Source: Helicobacter sp. 12S02634-8 (GTDB lineage: Bacteria; Campylobacterota; Campylobacteria; Campylobacterales; Helicobacteraceae). Taken from it: a stretch of 64,000 nucleotides of DNA. The stretch is taken from contig NZ_MLAP01000001.1 of NCBI RefSeq assembly GCF_002272865.1, forward strand, positions 218,441-282,440, written 5' to 3'. Below the pieces are notes generated by a model. That model saw only the letters and a program-made list of their open reading frames with translations, did not search any database and was not told the origin of the DNA. Of the stretch, positions 8,276 to 17,494 are shown in pieces (position 1 is the stretch's first letter; every line of letters begins with the position of its first letter). The position numbers were made by a program, and so were the translations under genes.

Positions 8276-8704
8276 ATGTTGCATAGCTACTTAAAAGGTG
8301 CCATCTCCGATCTCTCTTCGCTGATAGAGCTGACTTGTTCTGATATTGATGATATCAAGGTCGCTCACCACGAAATTATCTTTTCGCGCAATCACAAAAA
8401 ACAAGAACTCATCAAAGCCTTTGAGAGCAAAAAAACTCTCATCGATCAAGAAATGCTCCATCTCAAAAATCAATTCCCCAACAAGCCACTCAATGACCTC
8501 ATTGACGCAACCTCTAGCGAGCTTTTAGGCGCTATGAAAAAAAACCTCCAAGAGCTCAAAGAACTCAATGCCAACTACGCACGCATTGTATTTGCTGTAT
8601 CGGAGTTTTATTCATCTTTGATCCAAAAGATCATTCCCCACGAAATCTGTGATTACAAAGGGAACAGACCCCCTGAGAGCAGTTTTTTGAAAATCCAAGC
8701 TTAA
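8276..8704 (+). CDS. flgN: FlgN-like flagellar hook-junction chaperone
   Basis: A 142-residue, mostly helical protein of the size and charge pattern of FlgN, the cytoplasmic chaperone that keeps FlgK and FlgL soluble before export. Leucine-rich coiled-coil segments fill about residues 45-110 (KKTLIDQEMLHLKNQF; MKKNLQELKELNANYARI). FlgN has little sequence conservation, so the call rests on helical content, length, and position between flgM and flgK, the normal flgMNK order. The ATG has AGGA upstream, and flgK starts nine bases after its stop. Confidence 0.78.
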   Translation: MLHSYLKGAISDLSSLIELTCSDIDDIKVAHHEIIFSRNHKKQELIKAFESKKTLIDQEMLHLKNQFPNKPLNDLIDATSSELLGAMKKNLQELKELNANYARIVFAVSEFYSSLIQKIIPHEICDYKGNRPPESSFLKIQA

Positions 8705-8712
8705 GGCAGCAT

Positions 8713-10533
8713 ATGGGCGGTATTTTATCTTCACTCAACACCTCCTACACAGGGCTCCAAGCCCATCAAGTGATGGTAGATGTAACAGGAAACAACATTT
8801 CAAATGCTAGCGATGAATTTTATAGCAGACAAAGAGTCATCGCCAAACCAGAACCCCCCCTTTCTGTGCAGGGCAAAAATGTTGGTCGAGGCGTGGAGGT
8901 GGAGAGTATCCAGAGAGTCCATGATGAATTTGTGTTTTCTCGATATGCCAAGGCTGCCCAAGACCACGAATTCTATGAAACAGAATTTGCCAATCTCAGA
9001 GAGGCTTCAGCCTACTTCCCTGATGTCGATGGTGTGGGGATTTATAATGATTTAGAGCAGTATTTCAATGCGTGGAAAGATTTAGCCAAAAACGCCAAAG
9101 ACCCTGCCCAAAAGCAAGTCCTAGCCAAAAACACCGAAGTGCTCACTCACAACATCAAAGACACGCGCGCCAAGCTTAGCACACTCCAGCAAAAAGCAAG
9201 TCAAGAGCTTGAGAGCACGATCAAAGAAGTCAATAATCTGGGTGCACAAATCGCGCAAATCAATCAAAAACTCAAAGAAATGGAAGACCCCAAAATACTC
9301 AAGCAAGCCAATGAACTCCGCGATAGGAGAGATCAGTTAGAGTTCCATCTCAAAGAGCTTATCGGGGGCAATATCTCAAAAAGCAATCTCAAAACCAACG
9401 CACTCAATGATAAAAAAACAGCTGATTTTGATGATGGCTATGTCTTAAACATCGCTCAAGGCTTTAATATCGTTGATGGGACGATATTCCACCCTTTGAG
9501 TATCGAGAAAAAAAATAACTCCGATTATCTCAATCGGATCTATTTCAGAGGCGATGATTTTAAAAATGTAGATATTACAGACAAGCTCAACCAAGGCAAA
9601 GTCGGGGCTTTGATTGGGCTCTATAATAGCGGCTATGATGGCACTAAAATAGGCAAACTCCAAAATTATATCAATCTTTTAGATTCCTTTGCCAAAGGAC
9701 TGATCGAATCAAGCAATGCTATCTATGCCCAAAGCGCTAGCCACCAAATCGAAAGCGCCCAGCTTGATTTTGAAAACAATGAAGCGTTCAAAGACACTAA
9801 CTACAACATCAAAAACGGGACTTTTGACCTCATCGCCTATAGCACCGATGGTAAAGAAATTGCCAAAAAAACTATCAAAATCGATGATATCACCACAATG
9901 CAAGACCTCATCAAAGCCATCAATGCCAACACTGATGACAACCACGATAACAATGCGACCAATGATTTTGATGATTATTTCCAAGCATATTTTGATAACG
10001 ATGCCAAAAAGTTCTATATCCAAGCCAAAGAGCCATCAAAAGGGCTTTATGTGTCCCTCAAAGACAATGGCACCAACTTCACAGGGGCTTTGGGTCTGAA
10101 TCCATTTTTTGAAGGGGATAATGCGCAAAATATCCGATTGCATACAAAATATAAAAATGACCCTACCTATATCAGACCTTGGCTAGCGCCCATCAATGGT
10201 AACTTTGATGTCGCTAATATGATGCAGCAGCTCCAATATGAAAATGTTGATTTTTATGATGATAAATTCAATATTGAGCCCATGAAACTTAGTGAATTTT
10301 ATCAATATGTTTCAGGAAAAATCGCCACAGATACCGAAAAGTCCCAGCAAACCCTAGACACTAAAACATCAGTCTTTGAAGCTATCAAAAAAGAAAGCTT
10401 AGCCATCTCTCAAGTCAGTATTGATGAAGAAATGGTCAATCTCATCAAATTCCAAGGCGGCTATGCAGCCAATGCAAAAGTCATCACCACTATTGATAAA
10501 ATGATCGATACATTACTAGGTATCAAGCAGTGA
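8713..10533 (+). CDS. flgK: Flagellar hook-associated protein 1 FlgK
   Basis: It forms the first hook-filament junction ring. The N-terminal D0 rod helix is typical (SSLNTSYTGLQAHQ, NNISNASDEFYSRQ), followed by a long coiled-coil segment at residues 130-225 and a variable middle domain. The C-terminal D0 helix reads SIDEEMVNLIKFQGGYAANAKVI, with the ending DKMIDTLLGIKQ. At 606 residues it matches Helicobacter FlgK. AAGG lies six bases before the ATG. It is transcribed with flgM and flgN, and its TGA overlaps the GTG of the next gene, so the DUF2400 gene is translationally coupled to it. Confidence 0.95.
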   Translation: MGGILSSLNTSYTGLQAHQVMVDVTGNNISNASDEFYSRQRVIAKPEPPLSVQGKNVGRGVEVESIQRVHDEFVFSRYAKAAQDHEFYETEFANLREASAYFPDVDGVGIYNDLEQYFNAWKDLAKNAKDPAQKQVLAKNTEVLTHNIKDTRAKLSTLQQKASQELESTIKEVNNLGAQIAQINQKLKEMEDPKILKQANELRDRRDQLEFHLKELIGGNISKSNLKTNALNDKKTADFDDGYVLNIAQGFNIVDGTIFHPLSIEKKNNSDYLNRIYFRGDDFKNVDITDKLNQGKVGALIGLYNSGYDGTKIGKLQNYINLLDSFAKGLIESSNAIYAQSASHQIESAQLDFENNEAFKDTNYNIKNGTFDLIAYSTDGKEIAKKTIKIDDITTMQDLIKAINANTDDNHDNNATNDFDDYFQAYFDNDAKKFYIQAKEPSKGLYVSLKDNGTNFTGALGLNPFFEGDNAQNIRLHTKYKNDPTYIRPWLAPINGNFDVANMMQQLQYENVDFYDDKFNIEPMKLSEFYQYVSGKIATDTEKSQQTLDTKTSVFEAIKKESLAISQVSIDEEMVNLIKFQGGYAANAKVITTIDKMIDTLLGIKQ

Positions 10534-11309
10534 GAGAGGATCTGAAGTTTTTCTTAGATCAGCATTACGCACACAAAAACAATCCCCTTGAGCTCACAGA
10601 AGATAAGCCCGATCCCCTTTTGGTGCTCAAAAACTACCAAAACCACGAATTTTTTGAAGAGATTGCTTTGATTTGTGCTCTGTTTTCTTATGGCAATGCC
10701 AAACAAATCCTGCTTTTACTCAAGCGACTAGATTTTTCACTCCTCACTTCTTGTGTGGGGGCGATTGAAAAAGCAGATTTCCCATTTTATCGCTTCCAGA
10801 CTTCTAATGATATCCGAGTTTTTTTTATCGCCATCCACAAGCTCATACAGACCACACGAATCAGAGAGCTCATTTTTAAGGGTTATAGACGCCATCAAAA
10901 TGTCATCGAGGGTATCCACTTGGCTATGGGACATCTCTATGAGATATTAGAACCCATAGCAAAAACTAGAGGACTAGACTTCCTCATTGGCACTATCAAG
11001 CCAAACCCAAAAGGCAGCTCACCTTTAAAACGTTGGAATATGTATTTGCGCTGGTTGAGTAGAAAAGACGCTTTAGATTTTGGAGTATGGGAGGGGGTGA
11101 TAGATACATCAAAATTAATTCTGCCCTTAGATACGCATACTTTCCATACTTGCCACAAGCTCAAGCTCCTCCAAAGAAAGACCTATGACCTCTATGCAGC
11201 TATCCTAGCCACTCAAGCACTGAAAAAATTCGATCCCATCGACCCCATAAAATATGACTTCGCCCTCTATAGACTCGGGCAAGAAAAGACACTCCAAACA
11301 GCAATCTAG
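10530..11309 (+). CDS. TIGR02757/DUF2400 family protein
   Basis: A conserved protein of unknown function found across Bacteroidetes and Campylobacterota. Family signatures are visible: SPLKRWNMYLRWLSRKD at about residue 160, the DTHTFHTCHKLKLL segment, and DPIDPIKYDFALYRLGQ near the C terminus. The helical make-up and the DTH motif recall the helix-hairpin-helix DNA glycosylase superfamily, but no catalytic claim can be made. The GTG start overlaps the flgK stop (GTGA), suggesting cotranslation with a flagellar gene, although other genomes do not link the family to motility as far as I know. Confidence 0.82.
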   Translation: MREDLKFFLDQHYAHKNNPLELTEDKPDPLLVLKNYQNHEFFEEIALICALFSYGNAKQILLLLKRLDFSLLTSCVGAIEKADFPFYRFQTSNDIRVFFIAIHKLIQTTRIRELIFKGYRRHQNVIEGIHLAMGHLYEILEPIAKTRGLDFLIGTIKPNPKGSSPLKRWNMYLRWLSRKDALDFGVWEGVIDTSKLILPLDTHTFHTCHKLKLLQRKTYDLYAAILATQALKKFDPIDPIKYDFALYRLGQEKTLQTAI

Positions 11310-11394
11310 CATTTTTTGAACCACTTCAAACACACAAACTTTATGCATATCTTTACGCAAATCTCTCTTTTTGCATATTCTTTGCTTGTATGTT

Positions 11395-11928
11395 CTATGC
11401 TTTATTTTCTATAGAAGTTTTCAAGCAATGATTGGCCGATTTGATCCAATACACCCTCGCATATCGGGCAAAAAAATCGCGTGCATAATTAGCGTCAATC
11501 ACCCCATCTCTTCCCCCCAAATAAACTTCAATCTCTACTTGATGTGCGTGCATTTTTTGTAATTTTTCCTCACTCCACACATACTCAAGCAACCCCTGCA
11601 GCGCATCGACATTTTCTGTATGGATATATCTTTCCATCTCTTTATCTACCCCTGCTGCTTGCAAAAATCTCTCCACATAGCCTTGTGCGTCCTTTTTGAA
11701 AGCGCGCATTTGAGCGATTTTAAAAGCCTTGGTTTTGTCTTGAAATAGCGCTGGAGAGAGCAAAATCACTTTCTGGATACGCCAATGATTCTCCAGCCTT
11801 TCATAAGCCCACTCAAAAGCCCTCTGAGCGCCACGACTGAACCCACACACATCATAAGCCCCCATATCTGCTATCAGGGGCTTAAAAACTTCTTGCTCTC
11901 CTTGGAAACAAAACCCACTAAAATACAT
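11395..11928 (-). CDS. bioV: Pimeloyl-ACP methyl ester esterase BioV
   Basis: An alpha/beta hydrolase that removes the methyl group from pimeloyl-ACP methyl ester, ending pimelate assembly for biotin; BioV is the Helicobacter-restricted counterpart of BioH. The nucleophile elbow is GFSRG near residue 29. The acid is probably the Asp of GGRDGVID near residue 140 and the base the His of SANHCL near residue 166. At 177 residues it is small for the fold, as BioV is. It overlaps the FtsH-like stop by 11 bases, so it is last in that operon. bioA is also in the window, at 35.7-37.0 kb. Confidence 0.84.
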   Translation of the reverse strand: MYFSGFCFQGEQEVFKPLIADMGAYDVCGFSRGAQRAFEWAYERLENHWRIQKVILLSPALFQDKTKAFKIAQMRAFKKDAQGYVERFLQAAGVDKEMERYIHTENVDALQGLLEYVWSEEKLQKMHAHQVEIEVYLGGRDGVIDANYARDFFARYARVYWIKSANHCLKTSIENKA

Positions 11929-13594
11929 TTTGGGTGATTTCTTTGATACTTTCTTTATTGAGTTTTTCTTTTTCTAGCAGTTGCTTGGCTAGCAAAAGTA
12001 TGCTTTCTTTAGAATTACTCAAAAATTCCTTTTGCTCTTCAAAAGCAAGTGTGAGGATTTCAGAAATATCCCCCTCTCTTGCGATAATGCGGCTTGCCAT
12101 ACCATATTCTTCGCACATTTCTCTAGCGATTTGACACGCTTTTTTGATGTCATCTTGGGCATTGGTGTATTTTTCTTTGCAGATAAGCTCTAAAGCGATG
12201 ATACCACTCAGATGGACTTTGATTTTATTATTCATCTCGCTCTTACTCAAAACTTCCTTGTCAATATCTAAAATAAACTCACCCATCAAAGTCACCTTAT
12301 CAAACTCCACATCGAGCCAATACGCACTGATGGCCTTGGCTGATTGATAGAGTGCGAGGATATTTTTTTCTTTTTCACTCAATGCTTGGATTTTTTTCTT
12401 ACCCAGTGCGACTTTGTCTTTGACCTCTAAAATATCCCGCATTTCTATGAGCTTGCTCTCTCGCCTCAAAGCACTCAAAGCACTCTCATTGACCAAAGAA
12501 GCAATCATCGCCCCACTAAAGCCCACACACATTCTAGCGACCTCAGATAAGTCAAGATGGTATTGCTTATCTTGCAGATAAATCTGGAGTATCTCTATAC
12601 GCTCTTCTAAGTCAGGAAACCCCACATACACGCGCCTATCAAACCTACCACTACGCAAAAGCGCTTCATCGATCACTTCGATTTTGTTTGTCGCCCCAAT
12701 CACAATCACCCCCCCACTCTCCTCAAACCCGTCCATCTCTGTCAAAAGCTGATTGAGCGTGGCCTCGCGTTCATCATTGCGATTCCCACCTCTGGCCTTG
12801 CCTACAGCATCGATTTCATCGATAAAGACAATCGAGGGAGTGGTGGCCTTTGCTTTAGAAAAAAGCTCACGCACGCGTTTTGCTCCCATACCCACATAAA
12901 TCTGGACAAAACTACTCCCACTCTGATAAAAAAACGGCACGCCAGCCTCGCCAGCTACTGCCTTAGCAATCATTGTCTTCCCCACACCCGGAGGGCCTAT
13001 GAGTAAAACGCCCTTAGGCAAGGAAATCCCCAAATCTTGATATTTTTTAGGATTTTTGAGATAGTCAATAATCTCTAAAAGCTCTTCTTTGACCTCTTTG
13101 ATCCCTGCTACATCCTTAAATCTCACAGATGAGTGGATTGGCGGTGCCATGGGCGTATCTTCAAGCCTGCTTGCATTTTCTTGAAAGGTCTGTGTCTGAT
13201 AAAATGGCTTGATAGAACTTGATGGAAGAGGTTTTTTAAAAGTCAAAAACAATGCCCTCCCAAGCACCATCACCCCCAACACAACCAACACAACAATCCC
13301 TATCCCAGCAAATATCTCTCCGAGCTCCATATGCCCTTGCACCTTGATGGCTATATCTTGAAGATTTGAGGGAGAAAACACGCTCTTAGCAGTCTTATAG
13401 CTCTTTGAATCTGTGTATAAATAGATATAATCATCGCCGATAGAAACGCTCTTAATGGGCTGGCTTTGGAGCAATGAGTTGAATTGTTGGGGGCTGATGA
13501 GCTCTGCATTATCCTTAGCTAGCAAAAATACTACTAGCACAATCACGACCAAAGTCCCCACAATCCCTATCAGCAGATTTTTAGATTTCAACAC
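11918..13594 (-). CDS. FtsH-like membrane AAA+ protein lacking the zinc-protease motif
   Basis: It has FtsH architecture: a transmembrane helix at about residues 8-25, a periplasmic domain, a second helix at 93-118, then an AAA+ ATPase. Walker A is GPPGVGKT at 200-207, Walker B IVFIDEID at 255-262, and the second region of homology ends SGRFDRRV. The C-terminal helical domain follows, but the HEAGH zinc motif is replaced by YQSAK at residues 416-420, so both histidines and the glutamate are gone. It is probably an ATP-driven unfoldase or assembly factor, not a protease. H. pylori has a similar second FtsH gene in this neighbourhood. The GTG start has GGAG six bases upstream and overlaps mtaB by 14 bases. 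Confidence 0.9.
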   Translation of the reverse strand: MLKSKNLLIGIVGTLVVIVLVVFLLAKDNAELISPQQFNSLLQSQPIKSVSIGDDYIYLYTDSKSYKTAKSVFSPSNLQDIAIKVQGHMELGEIFAGIGIVVLVVLGVMVLGRALFLTFKKPLPSSSIKPFYQTQTFQENASRLEDTPMAPPIHSSVRFKDVAGIKEVKEELLEIIDYLKNPKKYQDLGISLPKGVLLIGPPGVGKTMIAKAVAGEAGVPFFYQSGSSFVQIYVGMGAKRVRELFSKAKATTPSIVFIDEIDAVGKARGGNRNDEREATLNQLLTEMDGFEESGGVIVIGATNKIEVIDEALLRSGRFDRRVYVGFPDLEERIEILQIYLQDKQYHLDLSEVARMCVGFSGAMIASLVNESALSALRRESKLIEMRDILEVKDKVALGKKKIQALSEKEKNILALYQSAKAISAYWLDVEFDKVTLMGEFILDIDKEVLSKSEMNNKIKVHLSGIIALELICKEKYTNAQDDIKKACQIAREMCEEYGMASRIIAREGDISEILTLAFEEQKEFLSNSKESILLLAKQLLEKEKLNKESIKEITQNVF

Positions 13595-14852
13595 GATTCA
13601 CTCCATCTAATACTTCATAATCCCTTATTTGCAGCCATTTACTCTCCAAGGGCGTTTGTGTGTGGATTCTGACTTTATTAAAATATTCATCTAAACCACT
13701 ATAAACACTCCCTTGCGGGCTTTCTTGATGTCCTTCAATCAAAACTTGCAGCACTTTTTGTTTGGCTTGCAGCGCTTTTCTGAAATGTAGATTTTTCTCT
13801 TCCACCAAATCATTGAGCTGATGGAGGCGCTCTTTAGCTATAGCGCCATTGACAACAGGCTGCATTGTTGCAGAGGGCGTGTTATCTCGAATGCTGTAGA
13901 TAAAAGGGTGCAGATGGGTCAAGGGCAAGGTTTTAGCATTTGCAAATGCCCTTTCCCACACCCCCTCACTCTCGCCAGGATGTCCCACGATAAAATCTGT
14001 CCCTATCGCAAAGCCCTTTTGGGCGATAAACTCTAAAAGCTTGTAATCTTGTTCAAAGCGATTGTGCCGATTCATGCGCTCTAACATTGAATTTTCTGTG
14101 TATTGCAAGGCAATATGGAGATGTTTTTCTAAAAACTCACTATCTAAAAGCTCCAAAAACTCCCCATCAATCTGCGCAGGCTCCAAGCTCCCTACGCGTA
14201 TGCGTTTGATTCCATCAATGCAAGCAAGAGATTTTATCAGCTTAGCGATATTACTCCCCTTATCACGCCCATAACTCCCCACATTTGTCCCTGTCAGCAC
14301 CACTTCAGAAATCCCCCCATCAGCAAGCACCCTCACTTGCTTGAGAATCATCTGTGTATCCATACTCCTAGCCCGCCCGCGCACAGAGGGGATCACACAA
14401 TAACTGCAAGCAAAGTCGCAGCCCTCTTGGATCTTGATAAATGCGCGGGATTTGCCGACAAACTCGCTCACAATCGTTGTATCAAGATGCATTTCATTGA
14501 GTGCATCATCATAAAAAAATTTTTGATCTTGTGATAAAAAAGTATCGATATTTTCTTTTTGACTATGCCCAAAGACTCCAAATGCCAAATCTTTTTCAAA
14601 CAGATTTTTCCCCTGTGTCTTGACCCCACAGCCTGTAAAATAAATCCTTTTCCCACTGGCGTGCATGCGATTGACATAGCTTCTTGAGCCGCTATCAGCC
14701 CCATTAGTCACCGTGCAAGAATTGACTACGATAATATCAGCACTCTCTTCATCATCAACATATTCAAAATTCTTGAGATTTTCGCGCATGACTTGTGTGT
14801 CAAAAAGATTCGTCCGACAGCCAAAAGTTTTAAAAAATACCTTTTGCCTCAT
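13581..14852 (-). CDS. mtaB: tRNA t6A37 methylthiotransferase MtaB
   Basis: A radical-SAM enzyme that adds a methylthio group to N6-threonylcarbamoyladenosine at position 37 of ANN-decoding tRNAs. The N-terminal MTTase domain begins VFFKTFGCRTNLFDTQ, with Cys residues in VNSCTVT and FTGCG as ligands for the second iron-sulfur cluster. The radical-SAM motif is EGCDFACSYCVIP near residues 141-153. Length (423 residues) is right for the MiaB-like family. It lies between the mscS-like and ftsH-like genes, overlapping the latter by 14 bases. Confidence 0.92.
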   Translation of the reverse strand: MRQKVFFKTFGCRTNLFDTQVMRENLKNFEYVDDEESADIIVVNSCTVTNGADSGSRSYVNRMHASGKRIYFTGCGVKTQGKNLFEKDLAFGVFGHSQKENIDTFLSQDQKFFYDDALNEMHLDTTIVSEFVGKSRAFIKIQEGCDFACSYCVIPSVRGRARSMDTQMILKQVRVLADGGISEVVLTGTNVGSYGRDKGSNIAKLIKSLACIDGIKRIRVGSLEPAQIDGEFLELLDSEFLEKHLHIALQYTENSMLERMNRHNRFEQDYKLLEFIAQKGFAIGTDFIVGHPGESEGVWERAFANAKTLPLTHLHPFIYSIRDNTPSATMQPVVNGAIAKERLHQLNDLVEEKNLHFRKALQAKQKVLQVLIEGHQESPQGSVYSGLDEYFNKVRIHTQTPLESKWLQIRDYEVLDGVNRVEI

Positions 14853-14854
14853 TT

Positions 14855-16459
14855 TTAGTCCTTATCATCATCAGGGGCTATGAACCCTTGGAGTTTGCCT
14901 GGTTTATTAGCAAAGCCATCTGTGCCATCTTTGATGAGTTTGGTCGTGGTGTAGGCGATGAAAATATCTGGCTCTTTGAGTAAATTTTCAATGATTTCAG
15001 TAGAGATGGTGCTGCGGATACTCAAAGTTGCATAAGCATTGGTCTGATACCAAACAGAGATTTTTATCCCATTGGGTTCGATCATACTGAAAGTTTTGGG
15101 CTCTACGCTGCTATTACGCAAGGAATATTTATCCCGCATTTTATTGAGCTGCTTGCGGGTGATTTCTGTGTAACCCCGTGAATACTTGGTCGCTGCTTCA
15201 GAGGCGATTTTCAGGGCTTTTTTGTAGTTAGAATCAAATGTAATGCTAAAATCAATCCCGTCCCAAACCGTTTTCATACCCCCGTGTGTGTAGTTAGAAA
15301 ACATTGTAGTGAAAATATAATTATTGGGCACAAACACAATCCGGCCTGCGCGGCGATTTTCCATATAAGTTGTGAGTGTCACATCTTCATACATCGTAAT
15401 GCGTAGCATTGAAATATCCAATACATCGCCCACATAGACATTGCCATCTTTGCATACACGGATACGATCACCCACATGGATACTCCCCCCAATGATAATC
15501 ACAGACCAGCCCAAAATACTCATGAACAAATCCTTCATCGCAATCGCTAGTCCCGCAGAAGCAAATCCGAGCACGGCCACTAGATAAGTCACATTTTCCA
15601 AATAAGCAAACAAAAGAATCAAAATAATAATGCTGATATTGAAAAAATTCACGATCTTGCTTGCAGTATAGGCGCGTTCATTATCGTGGATATAGCGGCG
15701 GACAAAGATTTTTAACGCCAATGCAATGCCAATACTGATTAAAATCGCTAGACCGATATAAATCAGCTTGAAAAGTTGTGATTTGATCTGTGCAGAGAGC
15801 CTTTGGATCACTTCATCACTATCTTTGCTGTAGATGTCTATGGTGGTTTTTAAGATATTTTGGGTGCTTTGGAGTTCGAGTCTTCGGGTTTGGGTCTGAT
15901 AGAGCTCTTTGGTGGTGGCTTCAGACTTTTCTAAACGATTGAGTTCGCTCAAAAGTGTGTATTTTTTATCCAAATCTGCTAGGATATTTTCTAATGAGGT
16001 TTGATTTTTCTTCAAGGCAAGCTTTTGGGCTTCTAGGGATTTGATAAATGACACACCTCCGATGATAGCAATGGGGTTGGTGACACTGGGGATATTGTCT
16101 ATTTGGGGCTTTTCAATCAGTTCTTTGAAGGGATTGGTTTTGTATTCTTCTAGCAGCTCTTTTTGGCGCTGGAGGGTTTCGAGCTTATGCGTGAGTAGGC
16201 TGATTTTTAAAGAATCGGGAGTTTTGGTGTTTTTGAGATGGTTGAGGTCTTTTTGGATCACTCCAATTTCTTTGTATATTTGGTTATAAGTTTCAAAATT
16301 TGCATATTTTTTGAGCCAAATATCATTGCTGGATACAAGCTTTTTATCAAGGGCTTCAATCTCTAAATGCAACGATGTTATGCGTTCGCTATTGGGCTGT
16401 GTGTATGCCAAACAAAGCAATGCAATCAACAAAAAAATAACCCTCAAATCTTTGTCCAA
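14855..16459 (-). CDS. MscS-family mechanosensitive channel protein
   Basis: A membrane protein with an N-terminal signal or TM segment, then a long extracytoplasmic coiled-coil region to about residue 210. Two or three TM helices follow at about 213-300, and then the MscS pore helix (VLGFASAGLAIAMKDLFMSILGW) and beta domain (HVGDRIRV). This is the enlarged MscK/YnaI-like form, where the extra N-terminal region may sense the envelope. It is expected to open under hypo-osmotic tension. A TTG at 16459 is used here but has a poor SD. It overlaps the aroB 3' end by 16 bases within a minus-strand operon. Confidence 0.88.
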   Translation of the reverse strand: MDKDLRVIFLLIALLCLAYTQPNSERITSLHLEIEALDKKLVSSNDIWLKKYANFETYNQIYKEIGVIQKDLNHLKNTKTPDSLKISLLTHKLETLQRQKELLEEYKTNPFKELIEKPQIDNIPSVTNPIAIIGGVSFIKSLEAQKLALKKNQTSLENILADLDKKYTLLSELNRLEKSEATTKELYQTQTRRLELQSTQNILKTTIDIYSKDSDEVIQRLSAQIKSQLFKLIYIGLAILISIGIALALKIFVRRYIHDNERAYTASKIVNFFNISIIILILLFAYLENVTYLVAVLGFASAGLAIAMKDLFMSILGWSVIIIGGSIHVGDRIRVCKDGNVYVGDVLDISMLRITMYEDVTLTTYMENRRAGRIVFVPNNYIFTTMFSNYTHGGMKTVWDGIDFSITFDSNYKKALKIASEAATKYSRGYTEITRKQLNKMRDKYSLRNSSVEPKTFSMIEPNGIKISVWYQTNAYATLSIRSTISTEIIENLLKEPDIFIAYTTTKLIKDGTDGFANKPGKLQGFIAPDDDKD

Positions 16460-17487
16460 CCTTTCAATACAGATATGATGACTTCTTTGGGAATATCATC
16501 AAGCATAATCATACCTCCAATGCCTTTAGGCAAGATAAATTTAATCTTTTGGCCGCGAGATTTTTTGTCTAAAAAAAACTTTTCATAAAATGCATTTCCA
16601 TCACAGATACGATAATCAAACACCAATCCATAGCGCCCCAAAAGTGCTTCAATCCTATTGACCTCTTCAGCACTCATATAGCCTAGGGCTTGAGCGAGTT
16701 GGTTTGCCATACGCATACCTATAGCCACTGCCTCTCCGTGCAAAAACACTGAATATTTTGTTTCATTTTCAATCACATGCCCAAAGGTATGGCCATAGTT
16801 CAAGCCTGCGCGCAAGCCCTCTTCCTTTTCGTCTAAAGAAACGACTTGAGATTTGATATGGATACTTTTTGAGATGGCTTGTGTGAGTAAATCTGGGGTA
16901 TTGAGGTCATGGTGTTCTAGCCAAGTGAAAAACTCTCCATCAAAGCAAACAGCCATCTTGATGATTTCAGCAATCCCTGCTCCTAGCTCCCTTTGTGGCA
17001 ATGTCGATAAAAAACTAGGATCGATATAAACAGCACGGGGCTGATGGAACAAACCGACTAGATTTTTGCCAAAATGATTATTGATACCACTCTTGCCCCC
17101 CACAGAAGCATCGACTTGAGCTAAAAGTGTCGTAGGGATCGTGATAAAATCAATCCCCCTTTGATAGATCCCACTCACAAAACCCACGATATCACTGATA
17201 ACCCCTCCACCTAGGGCTATCATCAGAGATTTTCTATCGAGCTTAGCATTGAAGGCGTCTTCTAAAATCTTCTCCACTGATTGAAAATTTTTATACGATT
17301 CGCCATCAGGAATTGTGCTGATATGGACTTCTTGGGCTTGCAAGTTAGCAAGCAGCTTAGGGAGATACAGCCCTGCGACCTTGGGATTGGTGATGATGAG
17401 GACTTTGCTACGATGGGTGATAGGCTGCAAGGCCCCGATGTATATGGGGTATTGTTCGCAAGAAGTGCAGATTGTGATTGTTTCCAT
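16444..17487 (-). CDS. aroB: 3-dehydroquinate synthase
   Basis: The second step of the shikimate pathway, converting DAHP to 3-dehydroquinate using NAD and a divalent metal. Characteristic motifs are IPDGESYKNF, ALGGGVISDIVGFVSGIYQRG, TTLLAQVDASVGGKSGIN (glycine-rich NAD site), and the metal ligands in GAGIAEIIK, LNYGHTFGHVIE and HGEAVAIGMRM. The start is ATG 17487 (METITICTS); the frame stays open further upstream, but using it would overlap the preceding gene and has no support. The gene lies in the tgt-COG3400-aroB-mscS-mtaB order recalled for H. pylori. Confidence 0.95.
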   Translation of the reverse strand: METITICTSCEQYPIYIGALQPITHRSKVLIITNPKVAGLYLPKLLANLQAQEVHISTIPDGESYKNFQSVEKILEDAFNAKLDRKSLMIALGGGVISDIVGFVSGIYQRGIDFITIPTTLLAQVDASVGGKSGINNHFGKNLVGLFHQPRAVYIDPSFLSTLPQRELGAGIAEIIKMAVCFDGEFFTWLEHHDLNTPDLLTQAISKSIHIKSQVVSLDEKEEGLRAGLNYGHTFGHVIENETKYSVFLHGEAVAIGMRMANQLAQALGYMSAEEVNRIEALLGRYGLVFDYRICDGNAFYEKFFLDKKSRGQKIKFILPKGIGGMIMLDDIPKEVIISVLKGWTKI

Positions 17488-17494
17488 AGCGTAT

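Noticed and set aside
8854..8860. C7 run near the start of flgK as a phase-variation site
   Set aside because: Seven bases is short for switching, and the codons fit the conserved Pro-rich EPPLS segment.
12317..12362. Frameshift in the FtsH-like gene explaining the lost HEXXH
   Set aside because: The reading frame continues with normal helical domain sequence on both sides, and H. pylori is recalled to have a comparable non-HEXXH FtsH-like gene here.
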